A DNA stretch of 12,077 nucleotides, from positions 1-12,077 of the forward strand of contig JBICIE010000042.1 in the NCBI GenBank assembly GCA_043101635.1, written 5' to 3'. The translations under genes were made by a program, and so were the position numbers. This DNA comes from CAYMJK01 sp043101635. Lineage in GTDB: Bacteria > Planctomycetota > Phycisphaerae > Phycisphaerales > UBA1924. How positions within the stretch are numbered: the stretch's first letter is position 1; each line of letters starts with the position of its first letter. Shown here in pieces: positions 8,673 through 12,077 of the stretch. The notes beneath the pieces were generated by a model. That model did no database searches. It was given only the letters and a program-made list of their open reading frames with translations, and was not told the origin of the DNA.

Positions 8673-11198
8673 CTATTGCTCCTGCAGCGCCAGGGCGGCG
8701 TTGATCAGCCCCAGATGGGAGTAGGCCTGCGGGTGATTGCCCAGAGACAGGCGGGAGTGCGGGTCGTACTCCTCGGAGAGCAGCCCGGTGGGTCCCGCCA
8801 GCGCGATGTAGTCCTCGAACAGGGCCCGAGCGCGGTCCATCTGGCCGACCATCGCCAGCGATTCGATGAGCCAGGTCGTGCACAGGTGAAAGCCACCTTC
8901 GGCGCCAGGGAGGCCATCTGGCGTGTGATAGCGATAGACGACGGGCCCGCTGCGCAGCTCGCGCTCGACGACATCGACGGTGGCGAGAAAGCGCGGATCA
9001 TCCGGCGCCAGCATGCCGCTGAGGCCGACGGCGAGCGTGGCGGCGTCGGCCCCGGAACCGGCGTAGTACCCGGCAAAGGCGCCGAGGTCGTCGCTCCAGG
9101 CGTTCTGAAGGATATCGGACTTGATCTGGTCGGCCAGCTCGCGCATGGCGTCGCCGGGGCGGCCCCGGAGGAGTTCGGAGACCCATGCGGCGCGGTCGGC
9201 GGTGAGCCAGCACATGACCTTGGTGTGGGTGTGGTGGCGGCGGGCGGTGCGGATCTCCCAGATGCCGTGGTCCGGCTCGCGCCAGCGGGCGGCGACCGCC
9301 TGGGCCATGGCCTGGACCACGCGCCAGTGCTCGCCGGACAGCGAGGCGCCGCGCCGGAGCAACTCCGCGACCAGTTCCACGACCGGGCCGAAGACGTCGA
9401 GCTGCACCTGGGCTGCCGCGGCGTTGCCGATTCGCACGGGGCGGCTGGCGCGGTATCCGGAGAGTTCGCTGATCTCGCCCTCGGGGCCGAGGGGGTCGCC
9501 GGAGACGGTGTACAGCGGGGCCATGCGCTCCGGCGCCTCGCACTGCTCCACGATGTGGAGAATCCAGTCGAGGAAGCGCATGGCCTCGGCGAAGCTGCCC
9601 AGTCGCACCAGCGAGAGCGCGGCCATGGACGCGTCGCGGGGCCAGCAGTAGCGGTAGTCCCAGTTGCGCACGCCGCCGATCTCCTCGGGCAGGCTCGTCG
9701 TGGCGGCCGCGGCGATGGCGCCGGTGGGCCCGTAGCACAGGCCCTTGAGCACGATCGCGCTGCGCAGGACCTGCTGGCGGCGGGCGTCGGGCAGGGTCAG
9801 GCGGGAGACCCACTCGGCCCAGATGCGATGGACGCCGGCGAAACGGTCCGGTTCGGGAATCGCGGCGGGGCCCATCCGCCCGGTTCCGTATCGCAGTTCG
9901 AGCGTGACGGGGCCGGCGTCGAGGTCGGCCTCGCCGCGGGCCACATGGCCGCCGGCCTCCTCGATGATCTCCCACTTGACGCCCGGCGCCCAGAGCACGA
10001 TGGGGTCGATCGACCCTTCGATCTCGACGCCCTCCTCGCGCACCGCCAGGATCGTCTCGGCGCGGCCGAAGTCGAGGCGCGGGGCAAACTCGATGATCGC
10101 CTTGCCCGAGCCCTCCAGGCGGCGGATCAGGTCGGTCCGGCCCGGCCGGCGGAACTGGCGCCCGTCGGAGTAATCCATGTAATCGGTGACGCGCAGGGGC
10201 TCCCACTCGGTGACGACGGTGAGGGTGTCGCCGTCGTAGCGCTGTGTCGGCTCTCCGGCGTCCGGCTCGGGCCGGATGGCGAAGTACCCGGCCGCGGGCC
10301 CGCCGAGCAACTCGGCGAACATGGCGTGGGAGTCGATGCGCGGCAGGCAGAGCCAGACGATGCGCGCCTCCGGCGTCACGAGCGCGCAGGTGCGGTGATC
10401 GGAGAGCATCGCGTGGCGTTCGATCGGCACGGCGCCGACATCTTCGAGCCAGGCGGCGCGGCGCTCGGCGAGTCGGGCCAGGAGGCGGGCCACATCGCGC
10501 GTGGAGTCGACGCGGTGCGGCGCCATGGACTCGCCGGACCCGACCTTGACGGCAAGATCCGGCCCCTGGAGCGTCTTGAAGGCGTCCTCGTCGGTGACGT
10601 CGTCGCCGAGGAAGATGGCGGCGCTGGCGCCGACGCGCCGGCGGATCATCCGCAGGGCGTCGCCCTTGTGCGTGGAGACGACGCCGAGTTCGACGACCAT
10701 TTTGCCGTGCTTGGTGAAGACCCCATCGAGCGCGGCCGGGCCGCGCAGGGTCTGTTCCAGGGCGGCGCGGGCCGCGTCATCCTCGGCCCGGCGATAGTGC
10801 AGGGCCACGCTGGCGGGCTTGGTTTCGATGTGCAGCCCCGGGGCCGCCGCGGCGATCCCGGCCAGGGCCTCCTCGATGCGCTGGCGGCGCTGGCGCTGGG
10901 CCTCGGTGAGGGCGCCGGCGAAGCCCGGCTCGAACTCGCTGCCGTGACTGCCGACGAGGTGCACGCCATCGGGGGCGCCGGTGAGTGAGGCAAGGTCGTC
11001 CAGCGAGCGGCCGCTGATGATGGCGACATGGGTGTTGTGGAGTTCGGCCAGGGCGCGGATGGCGACCATGGCGTCGCGGTCGGGGCGGGCCAGCGCGGGA
11101 TCGTCGACGATGGGGGCGAGGGTGCCGTCGTAGTCGGTGGCGACAAGCAGCACCGGCGCGCGGGCCAGTTGGTCCAGCCGGCGCTCTAGTTCGCTCAT
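8673..11198 (-). CDS. otsB: Trehalose-6-phosphate phosphatase (OtsB) fused to a GH15 trehalase/glucoamylase-like domain (841 aa)
   Basis: Residues about 15-250 are an OtsB-type HAD phosphatase that turns trehalose-6-phosphate into trehalose. HAD motif I is DYDGT (22-26, nucleophile Asp22 and acid/base Asp24), motif II is ISGRS (61-65), and GSHGSE (83-88), KPASVALHYR (127-136) and the metal-binding GDDVTDED (198-205) follow. Residues about 255-841 form a GH15 enzyme: a beta-rich N-terminal part, then the (alpha/alpha)6 barrel with the family signature GVRNWDYRYCWPRDA (509-523). GIWEIR carries the likely general acid Glu648, and LLSEEYDP the likely general base Glu809. This part resembles bacterial GH15 trehalases, though glucoamylase-like activity on other glucosides is possible. 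Free OtsB is about 250 residues and free GH15 trehalase about 600, so both parts look complete. The ATG overlaps the otsA stop as ATGA, with GGAG 10 nt upstream. No signal peptide is seen, so it is cytoplasmic. Confidence 0.94.
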   Translation of the reverse strand: MSELERRLDQLARAPVLLVATDYDGTLAPIVDDPALARPDRDAMVAIRALAELHNTHVAIISGRSLDDLASLTGAPDGVHLVGSHGSEFEPGFAGALTEAQRQRRQRIEEALAGIAAAAPGLHIETKPASVALHYRRAEDDAARAALEQTLRGPAALDGVFTKHGKMVVELGVVSTHKGDALRMIRRRVGASAAIFLGDDVTDEDAFKTLQGPDLAVKVGSGESMAPHRVDSTRDVARLLARLAERRAAWLEDVGAVPIERHAMLSDHRTCALVTPEARIVWLCLPRIDSHAMFAELLGGPAAGYFAIRPEPDAGEPTQRYDGDTLTVVTEWEPLRVTDYMDYSDGRQFRRPGRTDLIRRLEGSGKAIIEFAPRLDFGRAETILAVREEGVEIEGSIDPIVLWAPGVKWEIIEEAGGHVARGEADLDAGPVTLELRYGTGRMGPAAIPEPDRFAGVHRIWAEWVSRLTLPDARRQQVLRSAIVLKGLCYGPTGAIAAAATTSLPEEIGGVRNWDYRYCWPRDASMAALSLVRLGSFAEAMRFLDWILHIVEQCEAPERMAPLYTVSGDPLGPEGEISELSGYRASRPVRIGNAAAAQVQLDVFGPVVELVAELLRRGASLSGEHWRVVQAMAQAVAARWREPDHGIWEIRTARRHHTHTKVMCWLTADRAAWVSELLRGRPGDAMRELADQIKSDILQNAWSDDLGAFAGYYAGSGADAATLAVGLSGMLAPDDPRFLATVDVVERELRSGPVVYRYHTPDGLPGAEGGFHLCTTWLIESLAMVGQMDRARALFEDYIALAGPTGLLSEEYDPHSRLSLGNHPQAYSHLGLINAALALQEQ

Positions 11199-12077
11199 GC
11201 CCGCAGCGCTCCGAGGAAGCCGTCGGCCCAGGCGAAGACGTCGTTGGAGGAGACGGTGCGGCGGAGCGATTGCATGCGCTGCGCCGCCTCGCGCGGCGTC
11301 GCCTTCAGGGCCGCTTCCAGCACGGTGGCGCACCCGTCGATATCGAACGGATTGACGAGGAAGGCCCGGCGGAACTCGCGGGCCGCGCCGGCGAACTCGC
11401 TGAGCACGAGCGAGCCGGTGTTGTCGAGCCGGCAGGCCACGAACTCCTTGGCCACGAGGTTCATGCCGTCGCGCAGCGGGGTGACGACCATGATGTCCGC
11501 CGCGAGGTAGTACGCGACAAGCTCCTGCGGGGAAAGGTTCCGGCGCAGGTAGTGAACGACGACGCGCCCCGCCTCGCCGTACTGGCCGTTGATGCGGCCG
11601 ACGAGTTCTTCGATGCGCCGGCGCATGTCGGCGTATTCGGTGACCTTCTCGCGGCTGGGGACGGCGATCTGGATGAAGACGAACTCGTCGGCGTGCACGG
11701 CGCCGCGGCGCAGCAGTTCCTCGATGGTCTTGAGGCGAACGTCGATGCCCTTGGTGTAATCGAGGCGGTCCACGCCGAGGATGATGCGCCGGTTCTCAAG
11801 GCGATCGCGCAGCTGCGCCGCCCGCGCCTTGGTCTGCGGGTCTGATGCGATCGCCTCGAAGCTGGTGACATCGATCGAGATGGGGAAGGCCCCGACGCGC
11901 ACGGCCCGATCGTCGAAGCGGAGGGCGTTGTCGGTCCCGCGGGCGCTGGTAAAGCGGCGGCAGGCGCGGGCGAAGGTCTGCGCGCCCATCCGGGTCTGGA
12001 AGCCGATCACATCGGCGCCGAGCAGCCCCTCGAGGATCTCGCGCCGCCACGGCAGGCGGCTGAACAGCTCCAGCGAC
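11195..12077 (-). CDS. otsA: Trehalose-6-phosphate synthase, C-terminal part (5' end beyond the window)
   Basis: This GT20 glycosyltransferase joins glucose from UDP-glucose to glucose-6-phosphate, giving trehalose-6-phosphate in the cytoplasm. The open frame enters from the window edge (first full codon at 12076) and gives 293 residues, so roughly 180 N-terminal residues are missing compared with E. coli OtsA. Family landmarks in fragment numbering are LFSRLPWRREILEGLLGAD (4-22), followed directly by VIGFQT, then GVDRLDYTKGID (101-112) with the donor-binding Arg104 and Lys109, and the nucleotide-sugar loop LRDGMNLVAKEFVA (201-214). A GTG at 12010 is an internal codon, not the start, because conserved OtsA sequence continues upstream of it. 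The TGA (11197-11195) overlaps the ATG of the phosphatase fusion, so the two are very likely translated together. Confidence 0.95.
   Translation of the reverse strand, partial: SLELFSRLPWRREILEGLLGADVIGFQTRMGAQTFARACRRFTSARGTDNALRFDDRAVRVGAFPISIDVTSFEAIASDPQTKARAAQLRDRLENRRIILGVDRLDYTKGIDVRLKTIEELLRRGAVHADEFVFIQIAVPSREKVTEYADMRRRIEELVGRINGQYGEAGRVVVHYLRRNLSPQELVAYYLAADIMVVTPLRDGMNLVAKEFVACRLDNTGSLVLSEFAGAAREFRRAFLVNPFDIDGCATVLEAALKATPREAAQRMQSLRRTVSSNDVFAWADGFLGALRA

Noticed and set aside
8595..10988. Plus-strand open frame of 797 codons opposite the trehalose fusion gene
   Set aside because: It is antisense to a gene with clear OtsB and GH15 motifs. Its composition (Gly/Ala/Asp/His-rich, no domains) is what the complement of a GC-rich gene gives, and no ribosome binding site was seen.

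Overview
The window looks like chromosomal DNA from a GC-rich bacterium. The gene content fits Planctomycetota, perhaps a Phycisphaerae-like lineage. The main reasons are a 23S rRNA gene with no 16S or tRNA gene in front of it, and a PilM-type pilus protein carrying its own membrane anchor and a long low-complexity tail. This placement is an inference; no search was run.

Layout: every gene supported here lies on the minus strand, so transcription runs from high to low coordinates. In that order they are: (1) the 3' part of otsA, trehalose-6-phosphate synthase, cut by the window edge (11195-12077); (2) an 841-residue fusion of trehalose-6-phosphate phosphatase with a GH15 glucoamylase/trehalase-like domain (8673-11198); (3) a 93-residue three-helix membrane protein (8383-8664); (4) a gap of 194 bases; (5) a PilM-like protein with a PilN-like anchor fused behind it (6092-8188); (6) a 456-residue single-pass membrane protein in the PilO position (4725-6095); (7) a 705-residue single-pass membrane protein with coiled coils and a Pro7-Asp2-Gly12 tail (2506-4623); (8) about 370 bases without a gene, holding a terminator-like palindrome, a promoter candidate and leader hairpins; (9) the 5' three quarters of a 23S rRNA gene (1-2137), which leaves the window at base 1.

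How the genes work together: OtsA makes trehalose-6-phosphate from UDP-glucose and glucose-6-phosphate. The OtsB half of the next protein dephosphorylates it to trehalose, and the GH15 half probably hydrolyses trehalose or a related glucoside. Two genes joined by an ATGA overlap would thus cover both making and breaking trehalose. The second block looks like the inner-membrane alignment platform of a type IV pilus or type II secretion system (PilM/N/O/P). Here it is built from a PilM-PilN-like fusion plus two anchored proteins with little recognisable sequence. No pilin, pilus motor or secretin gene is in the window.

Most worth a second look: the fused trehalose enzyme; the PilM-PilN-like fusion and its two unfamiliar partners; a 34-codon open extension behind the stop of the 456-residue gene that ends exactly in an ATGA overlap with the next start; the Pro/Gly tail that doubles as a very GC-rich mRNA hairpin; and the apparently solitary 23S gene with its own promoter.
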